From Maylandia zebra (Eukaryota; Chordata; Actinopteri; Cichliformes; Cichlidae), in assembly GCF_041146795.1 (NCBI RefSeq), contig NC_135177.1, positions 2,337,560 to 2,401,559 of the forward strand: DNA of 64,000 nt. The letters run 5' to 3'. Numbering within the stretch: the first letter of the stretch is position 1; every line of letters begins with the position of its first letter. This document shows positions 1 through 10,403 of the stretch, one piece after another. The notes beneath the pieces were generated by a model. The model was not told the DNA's origin. It did no database searches and was given only the letters and a program-made list of their open reading frames with translations. The position numbers were made by a program, and so were the translations under genes.

Positions 1-2450
1 TGAAAGTGGCTTTAACGCTGACTATCCTGACAATCCATTTTATAACGTTCCTGGTCAGATTTGCCAATCTCTGCACCAGGGTTTTAAACGTTTCGCCATT
101 TTCATTAGGTTTTATTTTTTATTTAGTTTCGACTCCAGATTTTCAATTTTTTGCCAGTTGTAATTAGTTTTTACCAATTCTTTGCTAGTTTAGTCTAGTT
201 TTTATTTTCTGAAAATCCTTAGTTTCAATTTAGTTTTATTTGTGTTTTGCAAAAGTTAAGTGTAACAAACTCTCAGTTCCATCATATCAATCAAGCTCTT
301 CTGCTTATCCTTGGGTGTTGAGACTAATAGCTATTAATTCTTGCCGCACCGAGTGGTCCTAATTTTGGTTGAAGTCAATTCATAACCTTTTCCATGCGAT
401 TGTTTCACACCTTTATTTAGATGTCCCAGTCCTGTTATCTCGGGATACATCACGCTGCCTTATCTGGGGTTAGCTATTTTCTTGGGATGCGAGTTAAGTG
501 GGTGAGCTCTTCAAAGAGGGGGAGTGTGCTCCCCCTGATGAGGTCTTCTAGGTAAGCTAGGTTAACCTTCTTGTGTGAGCTTTTCAAGTGCACTTTTAAG
601 GTTTGTGGGATTTTTTTTTTTTTTTTTTATATATATATATTGTGCTTTTCTACTAAAATGCTTTTACACAGTTGCTTTACACAATTTCTTTTGACACCAG
701 ATGCTGCTAGTGTAGCACTGTGTGTGGACACAGACCCTGAAACCAAACCCATCACAAATAACTGACTGCCTCTGGGGCAATGGTCCATGTTTTGAGGCAC
801 CCTGTTGTCAGTGTTTATCTGCATGCAGCCTATATGTTTGCTTAATACTAAAGAGGTTCTGGTAAAAACTGAGGCTGCATAATTATGTACAGATACCCTT
901 GTAGAGTTTATTTTAAAAAGCTAATACCTGAGTTAACAGTGGTCTGCATTATTTTCAAGTTAAAATGGTCTCAGCTCTCGCTCTCTTTTCAAGATTAAGT
1001 GTGCATGAAAGGCACACGAGAAAGTGTTCAGGACAAAACACCGGGCTCTGTTTTCTTCTGTTCAGTTACCAAAACATGCTCCCTGAGTCCTGCTGGTCAC
1101 ATATTTGCACCTTGACATAAATATTGTTGTCAGGTGATGTTGAATTTATTTGAATTAACAGAATTTTCTGTTTGTTTGGCCTCATAAACACACGAGAAGA
1201 GAAAACAATAAATAAACAAAGTTTATTTACATAAGGCTGTGCTGTCTGTGGGGAACAGGCAAAACATTCTTCTCTGGTTTGCAGCTGTAGTTTCTATTCA
1301 CAGAACCACATGGCTTCTCTTCACGCAGACCTACAGTGAAGTCAGAGACCCTCGAGTGTCACTTACAAAGTGCTTCTCAGAAACACATAATAAACAAACA
1401 AACTAGGAAGAAACTGTAAAAGCAGTTTTCATATCAATTAAAATTGGCCATGCCAGATTTAAGTCAATGTCAAATTAAGAAGATGATACCTTTATTCCAT
1501 TCTTTACAACAGAATTACATTGTAACTTAAAAAATCCAAAACTTTGATAAAAAAGGATCGAGGTAAGGTAAGACTGTCAAACACATAAAAAGTATAGTAA
1601 GATTTACAGAAAAGACATTGCCAAAGCTGACTGTGTATATTCTGTATACTCTGAATATTCAGAATATTTACACAATCTAAAAGTATTTTGCAGTGTAGAT
1701 TCATTCAGACTGGAGTCGTGTTTTCACTTTTCTTGTTCTTGTTCTAACAGAAATAACAGATTTTTCTAATATCTGTAAAACAGCAACAATGATTGATTGA
1801 TTACAACAATCAAACCAACAGGAAATAAAAGCATAAATCGTACTCAGTGTCACTAAAACTGAGTGACCTGGTTACATTGTTTATATGTTTGTTAAAGGTG
1901 AAACTAGACTCAAGTGACACACCTAAGTTTCTGACAGCTTACTTTAAATGAACAGATAAAGGGCTGTGGATGTGATGCCCAGTTTGTGCTTGCCTCAACC
2001 ATTGATGACAGTTTCTGTGTTATCTCAGTTTATTCTTCTTCTGTTGTTACTTTCTTGATATTGGTTCGACTCTCTGTAAGCCTGGGGAGCAGCTACCCCC
2101 GTCAGACGGACGGTGCCATGGTTCGGGGTCTTTGACCCAGTTTTTGTGTTATTTCTACCATGGTGTTTCTTGAGCTCTGTTTTCCCGACACACTTCTCTG
2201 TGTCTCCCAGTCTTCCCAGCCATGTACCCATGTCTCATTTGTCTGGATTAGTGTCAGCTGTGTTCCCACCTGTGGTCTGTTCCCTCATTATCCGCTCTGT
2301 GTATATATTGTCTGTGGTTCCCGCTGCTCTCTGTTCTGTCCTCCCTCGCAATATGGTTTCTGTTTTGATGCAAAGGTTTGATTTGTTCAGTTTGAATACT
2401 CTGTGAGCAGAGAGCACAAACGTGTCGAAGGATTGGCTGCGTTAGTATCT
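1..2450. other. A+T-rich gene-free flank
   Basis: No exon, RNA gene or intact transposon ORF could be supported here. Positions 110-260 contain many TTTAGTTTTTA-like words, typical of a decayed dispersed repeat. A short hairpin with arms GGGGGAG and CTCCCCC sits near 516-534. Positions 2060-2360 are rich in TGTCT/GTCTC words and share a short stretch (around 2258-2290) with the opposite strand near 21740-21780, so they are probably one member of a dispersed repeat. A neighbouring gene's 3' UTR cannot be excluded but nothing shows it. Confidence 0.5.
610..641. repeat. poly-T followed by (TA)n microsatellite
   Basis: A run of 19 or so T residues passes directly into alternating TA. It is a simple low-complexity tract and may mark the old A-tail of a minus-strand retroelement; nothing next to it confirms that. 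Confidence 0.85.
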
Positions 2451-2460
2451 CATGTGTACA

Positions 2461-2593
2461 CTAATGTCTGCATTTTGATTTTGTTAAATACGAACACAAT
2501 GATAGCAGAAGTGCTGCCACGTGTGTGGCCACACAGAGAGGACCAATGTGTCTATTTGGTAGTTCGATGACAGGCTTCAGTTAGTTATGAGTG
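2461..2593. repeat. Duplicated block A, copy 1
   Basis: This block is nearly identical to 9264-9390 (shared landmarks: CTAATGTCTGCATTTTGATT, GCAGAAGTGCTGCCACGTGT, GGCTTCAGTTAGTT). In the second copy it runs straight into block B; here block B resumes only at 4131, so later insertions split this copy. Confidence 0.85.
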
Positions 2594-2605
2594 TGTGACA
2601 CCTGC

Positions 2606-2608
<3 letters not shown>

Positions 2609-2676
<68 letters not shown>
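2609..2676. repeat. (CA)n microsatellite
   Basis: About 34 uninterrupted CA dinucleotides. It lies inside the sequence that separates duplicated blocks A and B. Confidence 0.98.
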
Positions 2677-2678
<2 letters not shown>

Positions 2679-2769
2679 GCGTTACGTTTGGGCACCAGCC
2701 CTTTTATTAGTAGCAACACAAACTGCGGTTTTGTTGGCCTTCCAGCTCAGGATGCAGACACTCCTTTAT

Positions 2770-3041
2770 ATTGTAAGGCAGACCCTACAATAATAACACA
2801 GAGAAAAACCCAACAATCATATGACCCCCTCTGAGCAGCACTTTGGCGACAGTGGGAAGGAAAAACTCCCTTTTAACAGGAAGAAACCTCCAGCAGAACC
2901 AGGCTCAGGGAGGGGCGGGGCCATCTGCTGTGATTGGTTGGGGTGAGAGAAGGAAGACAGGATAAAGACATGCTGTGGAAGAGAGACAGAGGTTAATAAC
3001 AGATATGATTCAGTGCAGAGAGGTCTGTTAATACATAGTGA
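2770..3041 (-). mobile_element. L2-like LINE 3' tail, minus strand, split
   Basis: On the minus strand this is the 3' untranslated tail of a family that recurs in the window (32000-32228, 48380-48765, 49750-49866). Recognisable words are AAAAGGGAGTTTTTCCTTCC and TTGTTGGGTTTTTCTCTGT. The tail is cut at 3041 by a DNA element and resumes at 3999-4026 (reverse complement of CTTTCCAGTCACCTTTCTCAC). Comparison with the uninterrupted copy near 48420-48460 shows the two parts were once contiguous. Non-coding. Confidence 0.85.
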
Positions 3042-3990
3042 GTGTCCAAATTCATGGGCTGCATCCTCCTGAGGCCGCATTTGTAGACCGATTACGTCAC
3101 AGCGACGCGCCGAAGGCTGTCCAAATTCGTAGACTCCTCCGAATGCAGCCGACAAATGCGTCCTCCTTTTCCCCGAATTTGAAGGATGGGTCGGGTGTGT
3201 CCTTCGTGGCCTACCATATCCCAGAATTCATAGCGCGGCCCAGCCAAACTCCAGTTTCCAACAATGGCGGCCGCTACTAAGTTTTAAAATTACTCATACT
3301 AATCTTTCTGGGTCACAAAATAGACTTTTAACATATTTTCAGGCGAGAATGTAGCTGTGTAAACATCAAATATCTGCTCGGTTTATCAAGATATCCCATA
3401 TTTGCAAAAGTGCTTCAACGTTTTCAGAGGCGTCTGCTACCCACCAGCTCGACAGCTAGCCGGGAGCTCGAGGGTTACTGATGCGGCCGAGAACGGCACA
3501 ACTCCCGGCACATCACTTTCAGATCCCCGCGGAGTTTCGCTGCTCGGGTTAAACGTAATATATAAGTCACTTAGACAACCTACAAATGTTATTGTTGGGC
3601 TTTTTTCAGTGTTTTGTTTGTTCGTGAGTAAATCGGTTTGGCTGAGATTAAAGTTATTAGATTAGATAAAATAAAACTTTATTAATCCCCCGGGTGGGTT
3701 CCTCCTTGGTTTTTACACAGCTGACTAAACGTCAAACAGAAAACTGATTAAACAGAAGTATGAGACAGTCGAGAATTTACGCCAGTGTCCTGTTATATTT
3801 TAGATAGCAAGAAGCAGACGGCCGAGTTTATTAAACTCCACCGAGACAGCAGTGACGCTAATCTGAAGGCTAGACCGTCCAATTTCACGGCCGTTTACTT
3901 CCGGCCTACCTGACCTTCTGAGGACCCGGCCCACGTAGACCGCGAAGGCCGGGTCCTCAGGAGGATGCAGCCCATGAATTTGGACACGAC
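3042..3990. mobile_element. Non-autonomous hAT-like element with long TIRs
   Basis: A 949-bp element bounded by terminal inverted repeats, which match over 33 bp (3042-3074 against the reverse complement ending near 3987). The direct repeat CATAGTGA lies at 3034-3041 and 3991-3998. An 8-bp target duplication is what hAT transposases make, so a hAT-like non-autonomous element is inferred. It contains no transposase frame. It landed inside an L2-like LINE tail, so it is younger than that copy. The right border carries three extra bases (GAC) not matched on the left. A related internal sequence occurs at 31095-31600. Confidence 0.8.
3658..3709 (-). mobile_element. Small LINE-tail fragment nested in the hAT-like element
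   Basis: A stretch with AAAACTTTATTAATCCCCCGG interrupts the hAT-like element. The related copy near 31467-31475 runs through the same point without it. On the minus strand it resembles a LINE 3' end of the type found at 35940-36015 and 52741-52830 (GGGATCAATAAAGT-like). Confidence 0.6.
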
Positions 3991-4130
3991 CATAGTGAGT
4001 GAGAAAGGTGACTGGAAAGGAAAAACGAGTCAATCAACCTGGCCACACCTGTTCCCACCACGCCTGCCCCTGTGAGCTCACTGTGTCACCCTCCTCTGCA
4101 GCAGGCCAGAGACCACAACTCTACCAAAAG

Positions 4131-4283
4131 TGGGAAAAGAAAATGTGTTCATGTTTGCAGTTTTGTCTTGTTATACAATATTTGAAATTTAAAAAATTAA
4201 TCACTATTTTTTGCTTGTTTTGTATTCCTTGAACACAACAGTGGCCTTCACATGAGATGACAGTGCCGGCAGTGGAGGGGAGG
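4131..4283. repeat. Duplicated block B, copy 1
   Basis: Homologous to 9390-9570, sharing CAATATTTGAAATTT, TTGCTTGTTTT and GAGATGACAG. It completes the duplication whose first part is at 2461-2593. Confidence 0.75.
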
Positions 4284-4519
4284 AGACACATAGAGATATC
4301 ACTGCAACCTCTTTAAAACATGGAGAGAGGCTGAAACCACTTCTCTGATGAGTCTAGTGAAGGAAAGAGATTTGTTGGGTCTTCGAATGTTGCTGCGTTG
4401 CAACAGCGTTTTTGCAGATGTGTTCTCCTTCCTGCCCAGAGCATCATTTTGAATCATGCCCAGGAATGACAGTGTGATCACAGGCCTACAAATGACCTGA
4501 GCATAACAGCCAAATTGTT

Positions 4520-4975
4520 CACAAGGATTTGGCTGAGATGCTGAAAACTGGAGTAATAGAAGAGTTTCACAGTGTTGACGAGCTCCTGGTCCGGGTAGGC
4601 ATTGCTCGCTGTGTAACGTCACTGGATTCTCCGCTCCGATTGCATTGTACCAATTCATCACACTTACTTTCAGCTTGTTCAGAGCATCCGCCCCTTTTCT
4701 GTGCCTCATGGACCGGGTGCTGCATCCGCATGCTACTGCAACACAGCACCCATCATCCATAGTGACACCTGGGTGGAGCATGTGCACCAGCTGGCCATGG
4801 TCCTACAGTCTCTGAGGCGAGTGGAGCTTATTGTCAACTGGAAGAAGTGTGCGGTTAGCTGGAGGGGGAGGTACAGTATCTGGGGAACCACATGGGAGGC
4901 AGGCAGGTGCGCCCTCCGATGGAGAAAATGGCTGCTGTCACATCCTGCCCGTGTCCCAAGACCAGCCGGGACTGA
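4520..4975 (+). mobile_element. Gypsy-type LTR retrotransposon pol fragment (decayed)
   Basis: The translation shows pieces of a Ty3/Gypsy reverse transcriptase in order but with material missing. First comes EMLKTGVIEE, then DELL-VG-AR as in the segment before the catalytic region. Next is IHSDTWVEHVHQLAMVLQSL, the segment after the active site, and then a KKCA motif. The catalytic centre itself is not intact and the frames shift near 4690, so no functional product is expected. No LTRs were seen on either side. Confidence 0.7.
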
Positions 4976-5344
4976 TTGTGTGATCATGTACTCACATGTC
5001 AGTAGAAAGCTGGGACCCAAGAGGAGAACTGCCACGGGAACAAGTCCACTGAAAGAACACTGTATATAAATGTCACCAACCCAACGGTGTCTACTCATTG
5101 GGTCCTTTGTGTCACATGCACAACATGGTGCTTGCAGGAGGATGACAAAATTACCAGGTGGAGCACTGTTGAGTGAACCCAGCTGGGTAATCTGAGCTGT
5201 GCATAAGCGCAAACAAGGACTCGATCCTTGATCCGAACGCACAGGAAAACAACCCTCTCATTCACCGGTGAAAACCCAATGTACTGGCAGATACAAGAAT
5301 ACCTAACCTGCCTGCCCCTCACCAAGGGCAACTCCAGACCCAGA

Positions 5345-6112
5345 CAGACTTTTAATTCATTTGAAAGCCTGATGCTGAGCCTCGTCCACCCCAGCTGTGA
5401 AACTCAGAAACCAGTCTTACTTGTTATCATCTATCGTCCACCTGGGCCTTACACAGAGTTTCTGTCTGATTTCTCAGACTTTATATCTAATTTAGTTCTC
5501 AGCTCAGATAAAATAATTATTGTGGGTGATTTTAACATCCATGTAGATGCTAAAAATGACAGCCTCAACATGGCATTTAATCTGTTATTAGACTCAATTG
5601 GCTTCTCTCAAAATGTAAAAGAACCCACCCACCACTTTAATCACACTCTAGATCTTGTTTTAACATATGGCAGAGAAACTGAACATTTAACAGTGTTTCC
5701 TGAAAACCCTCTGCTGTCTGATCATTTCCTGATAACATTTACATTTACAATAATTGATTACACAGCGGTGGAGAGTAGACTTTATCACAGTAGATGTCTT
5801 TCTGAAAGCGCTGTAACTAAGTTTAAGAATATAATCCACCCACTGTTATCATCTTCAGTGCCCTGTACCAACACAGAGCAGAGCAGCTATCTGAACGCTG
5901 CTCCAACAGAGGTCGATTATCTTGTTAATAATTTCACCTCCTCACTACGTACGACTCTGGATACTGTAGCTCCTGTGAAAACTAAGGTCTCTAATCAAAA
6001 GTACCTGACTCTGTGGAATAATTCTCTAACACGTACCCTAAAGCAGATGACTCGTAAGCTGGAGGCGACTGTTGTTGTGATTTGGCGCTGTGTAAATAAA
6101 ATTGAAAAAATC
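5345..6112 (+). mobile_element. L2/CR1-like LINE: endonuclease frame joined to its 3' tail
   Basis: A long open frame encodes part of an apurinic/apyrimidinic-type endonuclease. VIIYRPPGPYTEF is followed by IIIVGDFNIHVD and LLSDHFLITF, the conserved blocks of this domain in fish L2/CR1-like LINEs. After about residue 280 the frame stops looking like the LINE ORF and runs directly into the family's 3' tail (GGCGACTGTTGTTGTGATTT ... AATAAAATTGAA, near 6060-6107). The whole reverse-transcriptase region is absent, so the copy is internally deleted and cannot move by itself. Sequence upstream of 5345 in the same open frame is not recognisable as LINE. Confidence 0.85.
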
Positions 6113-6171
6113 CATAATGAACAAATAAAATTCATTTTAAAAGTATTTTCTTTTACTAACATAATGTTGAA

Positions 6172-6242
6172 GTGAAGAAGCCTCTTGGATGAGAAGTGAA
6201 ATGTCCTTATAAAACTTTCCAAGCTCGTTAGACAATAATCTT
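6172..6242. repeat. Dispersed fish repeat fragment
   Basis: GAAGAAGCCTCTTGGATGAG and the following bases resemble, in inverse orientation, sequence at 62690-62730 and more loosely 35030-35070. It is a short piece of a common interspersed repeat; its family cannot be told from this fragment. Confidence 0.5.
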
Positions 6243-7970
6243 GAATGAATTGAATAAATATGGCTGCTATCGCTCCATCAGTTCATCCACCTTATGTTTT
6301 GTTTTTATCATTTTAAATTTAAATTAAACTCAGTGGATACACAAAATACTACATCTGGAAAATGTTTTTAAAAACTCACAAGTGCAGTTAAATGTTGTGT
6401 AAATGTATACAATCACATAACTGCTCAAAATTTGCAGAGCTGTTGGAATCTTTTGTAAAGCTGTCAAATCTATAGCTCTGGTTCTGAGCACCTGGTCCTC
6501 ATAGTCATAATCTGACTGTGCCTGGCTGTCATGATGTGTTTGTCCCAAATGGAATCAAACAGCAGAGTCTGTCAGCTGTTATTACTGAAACATAGACTAA
6601 TTGAATTCTTTCAGAGCTGGCTCCTTATGCTCTTATTCACTGGCAGAGTCTGTGGACTCCAAAGTCACTTTTAGTCTCTTGAACCCTGATTTCTTTTTAA
6701 TAAATTATGTTAGAACTGTGTTGTCCATGGTGTATACAACATATTATGCTTGTTCGTGGAGTTGGTTTCATTATTTTGATGAGTATCCTGTTGTGTCACA
6801 GCCCATAGTCCTAAATGTTGAGTCCATTGTCACCTCATATTCCCTGACACATATGCATGTGGGGTGGCCTCAAACAGTTAAGTGGGACACAGCAAGAAAC
6901 TGCACGTGGGCCATTACACAATCAGCTGCATCACCATCTGATAATCATGGGGACCAGCAAGGAAAAGATTCACTGTTTTCTTTGGAGCAGCGTCTTTAAA
7001 AGAGAGCTCAGAGATCAACAGTTGACAGAAGCTTTTGAGTTTAAAGCACTGAGGAGACAGTTTTCACATAATGGGCAAAAGAACTAACAGCAGGCTTTGA
7101 AAATCCTCAGATAAATAAAGATACAAATGATACTTAAGCCATTTTGTATCAAGCTGCAAGTATGGTTTTTAATTTTGCAGAGTTGGAAATTTTTAACATG
7201 GGTGTCTATAGGGACCGACCTCCCTCTGAAACCAGCTTCAAGCGGCACTTATGGATCTGCAGTTTTTGATACTTCCTCGCTGGCCTCATTTGCCATCTAC
7301 AGAGGTTGTCACTTGGGGAGCATTTTCAAACGTTTTCCATCCACTCACAAATTGAAACGAGGCCCCAAACTTGTTCAGCCTTTAGTTTACAAAAGTTCAA
7401 ACAGCAGAAAAGATACTTTTCTATGCAATTGTCACTTTTATCAGTTATTTTTCAGCTTCATTTGGATAATACATTTCAATTGTGTTAGCAAACAAAAGAG
7501 CAGCTATAGCAAACATGCGAGTGTAAGACTAAGGATGTCCTATTGGGGTAACTCGGAAAGTTACATTCAGATTAAAAGGTTTTCACTGACATGCTTAATT
7601 TCTATTTTATGTCTGCTTATCTTTCTTTTAATTTAAAAATGTCTGAAAACTCTCACAGCCGTGGTATCTGCCGACTGTTCCTGGGAAACAGACTCTTTCT
7701 GTATCTTCATAGCTGTTCTTTGCTGAAAATAGTAACACTTTCCTTGTATCTATTAGTCTTCACATCAGCTGACTGTGTACCTGTATTGTCTGGCATCCTG
7801 AAGGTATTCACTCCACATCACCATTTTCACATGTTGTTGTGTTACAGCCTTATTCCAAAACATTAAATGAATTTTTCACCTCAAAATTCTGCAGAATACT
7901 AAATGAAGAAATGTTTGCTTCACATTCTTACAAATGTATTAGTATTTGTACAGAATGTTACATGTGTTTA
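6243..7970. other. No recognised gene
   Basis: Several open frames of 60-170 codons exist on the + strand, but none shows a domain, biased codon use or splice context that supports translation. The sequence is A+T-rich and unique within the window. Confidence 0.5.
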
Positions 7971-7973
7971 CAG

Positions 7974-8130
7974 GCTTTGCTCAGTGGCACAATGATTAGC
8001 ACTGTTGCCTCACAACAAGAAGGTCCTGAGTTCAGGTCCACTCCGTGGGTGGTCCTTCTTGTGTGGAGTTTGCATGTTCTCCCTGTGTTTGCGTGGGTTC
8101 TCTCCGGGTACTCCGGCTTCCTCCGGCTAA
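7974..8130 (+). mobile_element. SINE-like element with tRNA-type head
   Basis: A tRNA-related head (GCTCAGTGGCACAATGATTAGCAC, then a B-box-like GAGTTCAGGTCC) is followed by the word GTTTGCATGTTCTCCCTGTG and TCTCCGGGTACTCCGGCTTC. This core is shared by many vertebrate SINEs. The 3' part is lost. It is not a functional tRNA gene because the cloverleaf cannot be completed. Confidence 0.7.
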
Positions 8131-8135
8131 CGATT

Positions 8136-9260
8136 TACAAAAGCCTTGATAGAAATATGGTTTTCTAAACCCCATGCCCCCCTTTAGATTCATCACTGTG
8201 ATAGAAAGTGGAAGGCTACCTTCAGTTAGCTGCCTGATTTAAAAATCATGTCAAACTAAGTTAACAGCTCATCTGTAGATTTTAATATAAATTCAGTAAC
8301 TTTACTACAAAGCATCCATCCTGAGCTCTTGTTCTGTGCTGTGTGTGTGTCATCAGGTTGGTTGGTTGTGGTCTAACTAGTAACAGAACTAATAACTCAG
8401 GGGAATATGAAGACAATACAACTAAAAATCAGTCAGTGGGGGTCACTTTGGCTGTGACAATGAGTTTTCTGTCCACTGCACTAAAATGGGGAAATCCCCC
8501 AGTTAGCCATAATGTTCGGGGTCTGTAACGCACTTTATAAATGAGGACTGTGTGGAGGAGCCTGTATGAGTCAGGTGGTCCTCCAGACTGACAAGCTGCA
8601 GCCAGAAACTGATTGTCCATGTCTGGCCGAGTGTACTCAGCAGTGCAATCAGCTGAAATTTGTCATTTTTTTCTGTTCATTTCATAACAGGATCCAGAGT
8701 CCACATTATTATCAACATTCACCCTGCAGAGGGAGAGCATCAGGACCAAGCCGGGTATCTTGGGTCTTGGTTTTGGAGAAATGTCCTCCCTTTCTTTCAT
8801 CACAGCTGTCCCATGGCAGACGTTCTGTTGACTCACTGAGAGAGACTTCAGGTCAGAAACCCCAGAAAGACTGAAACTCATTGAAGGAGTCACAGTCTTT
8901 AGTAATAACTCCCTCAGTCCTGTAGAAACGTATATAATTATGTACACAGTTGGTTTTAGCACATTGGGCTTTGCTATTTTAATCTGGTTTCTTTTATTGT
9001 GTGGACAGCAGCTGCGTTAGTAACAAACTGAGATATTAGAAACTACAGGCAGTCAGTGAGTGAAGAATACTGTGAGAACATCTTCATTCCTCAATGATTC
9101 ATCTTCAGTTAAAAGTTTGTTAATGAGGAGATATTGAGTGCAAGAATTTTTGTAATTTGGTGTTACTGTCCTTACGGTCGTCAGGAGAGACAGAAACATG
9201 CTGCTGTCTGCACATATTCAACAATCAGCTCTGCACAGGAGCTGAAGGAGAGCCCAAAAT
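8136..9260. other. No recognised gene
   Basis: Nothing here could be assigned to a gene or to a known repeat. Open frames are short and show no domain. Confidence 0.45.
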
Positions 9261-9263
9261 CAC

Positions 9264-9570
9264 ACTAATGTCTGCATTTTGATTTTGTTACATCCGAACA
9301 CAATGATGGCAGAAGTGCTGCCACGTGTGTGGCCACACAGAGCACCAATGTGTTTATTTGGTAGTTCAATGAAAGGCTTCAGTTAGTTGAAGTGAGAAAA
9401 AAGCGTGTTCACATTGGCAGCTTTGTCTTGTTAAACAATATTTGAAATTTTAAAAAACACACAAAATGCTACATTTTTGGAGATATTTGTGGGAGTTTTC
9501 TTGCTTGTTTTTTGTACCCCTTGAACACTAAAGTGGCCCTCCAATGAGATGACAGCGCCAGCAGTGGCCC
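9264..9570. repeat. Duplicated blocks A+B, uninterrupted copy 2
   Basis: Here the sequences homologous to 2461-2593 and 4131-4283 are contiguous (junction near 9390). This copy shows the ancestral arrangement and proves that the left copy was broken by insertions. Confidence 0.8.
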
Positions 9571-9589
9571 ACAGCTCATTCAAGTTTGA

Positions 9590-10100
9590 GACCCTGCCAT
9601 CTGCCTGTTTCATCCTTTTTAGTCACACCAGCCCTCTGCATGTGCTCCTTAACTACATCCATGAACCTCCTCTGAGGTCTTTTCCCGCCTTCCTACCTGG
9701 CATCGCTGTCATTCTTTGTTCACTCCATCCACTCTGCCTTCTCTGCACATGTCCGAACCATTTCAACCATAACTCTCTAATATTGCCTCCAAATCACTCA
9801 ACCTGAGCTAATGTTCTCATTTGTAGCCCACTCTGGTCACTCCGAGTGAAAATCTTCCAATCCACCACTTCCAGCTCTGCCTCCTACTTTTTTGTTGGTT
9901 AGTTGGTTGGTTGTTAGCGCCACCATCTACAATCCAGCATCTTGTAGACCTGCTAACCAGTCATAAATCACCCCTGACACTCAGTTCCACTCTGCCTGCA
10001 CTCTCTTCTTCACCTCTCTTGGCCTCTGTCAGTTGTTTTGAATGGTTGACCCCAGGTCTGGTTTCACTAGCTGTACTTGCAGCTTTGCTGTTGCACCTCT
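9590..10100 (-). mobile_element. Antisense LINE ORF 3' part (decayed)
   Basis: Read on the minus strand, 9600-9770 encodes a piece resembling the C-terminal end of a fish LINE endonuclease/reverse-transcriptase protein (WFGHVQRR followed by a basic GRKAGKD and a MDVVKEHMQ-like stretch). Frames are broken by stops and small indels. Sequence out to about 10100 continues the same antisense pattern. It ends roughly 200 bases before the slc6a20 TATA box. Confidence 0.65.
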
Positions 10101-10311
10101 CTCCCTCTCATTCACACACATTTATTCAGTCTTGTGCTTCTTAAGGACTTTTTCTTTGCCCCTGTCTCTGTGTGTCGCCCTCTTTCTGCGGTATGTATGT
10201 ATCAAATAAAAGAAACATCCACCTGGGTTATTTTCCATGCCTCACCCCCTTTACTAACACTTTGAATAACAGAAGCTTTTGGCTCCGCCTTCGCTACAGT
10301 CGCAGAGGGCT

Positions 10312-10317
10312 TATAAA
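10312..10317 (+). promoter_or_regulatory. slc6a20: TATA box of slc6a20
   Basis: TATAAA in the context GGGCTTATAAACC lies 92 bases upstream of the initiator ATG. A start about 30 bases downstream would give a 5' UTR of roughly 60 bases with no upstream ATG. A TATA-driven promoter fits a tissue-restricted transporter gene. Inferred from position; no transcript evidence. Confidence 0.6.
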
Positions 10318-10403
10318 CCAGGCTCAGGCTGAGCACAGCTTCACCCACGCAGCGGACACTAATTCTTTTGCGGGCTCACTGAGGCTACACACAGGACCGA
10401 GTC

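Noticed and set aside
4299..4787. 162-codon minus-strand open frame
   Set aside because: It overlaps the Gypsy fragment in antisense and shows no domain of its own.
4733..5242. 169-codon minus-strand open frame
   Set aside because: It is the antisense shadow of the Gypsy reverse-transcriptase fragment at 4520-4975.
7127..7636. 169-codon + strand open frame
   Set aside because: No domain, no supporting splice sites, low-complexity A+T-rich composition; nothing distinguishes it from chance.
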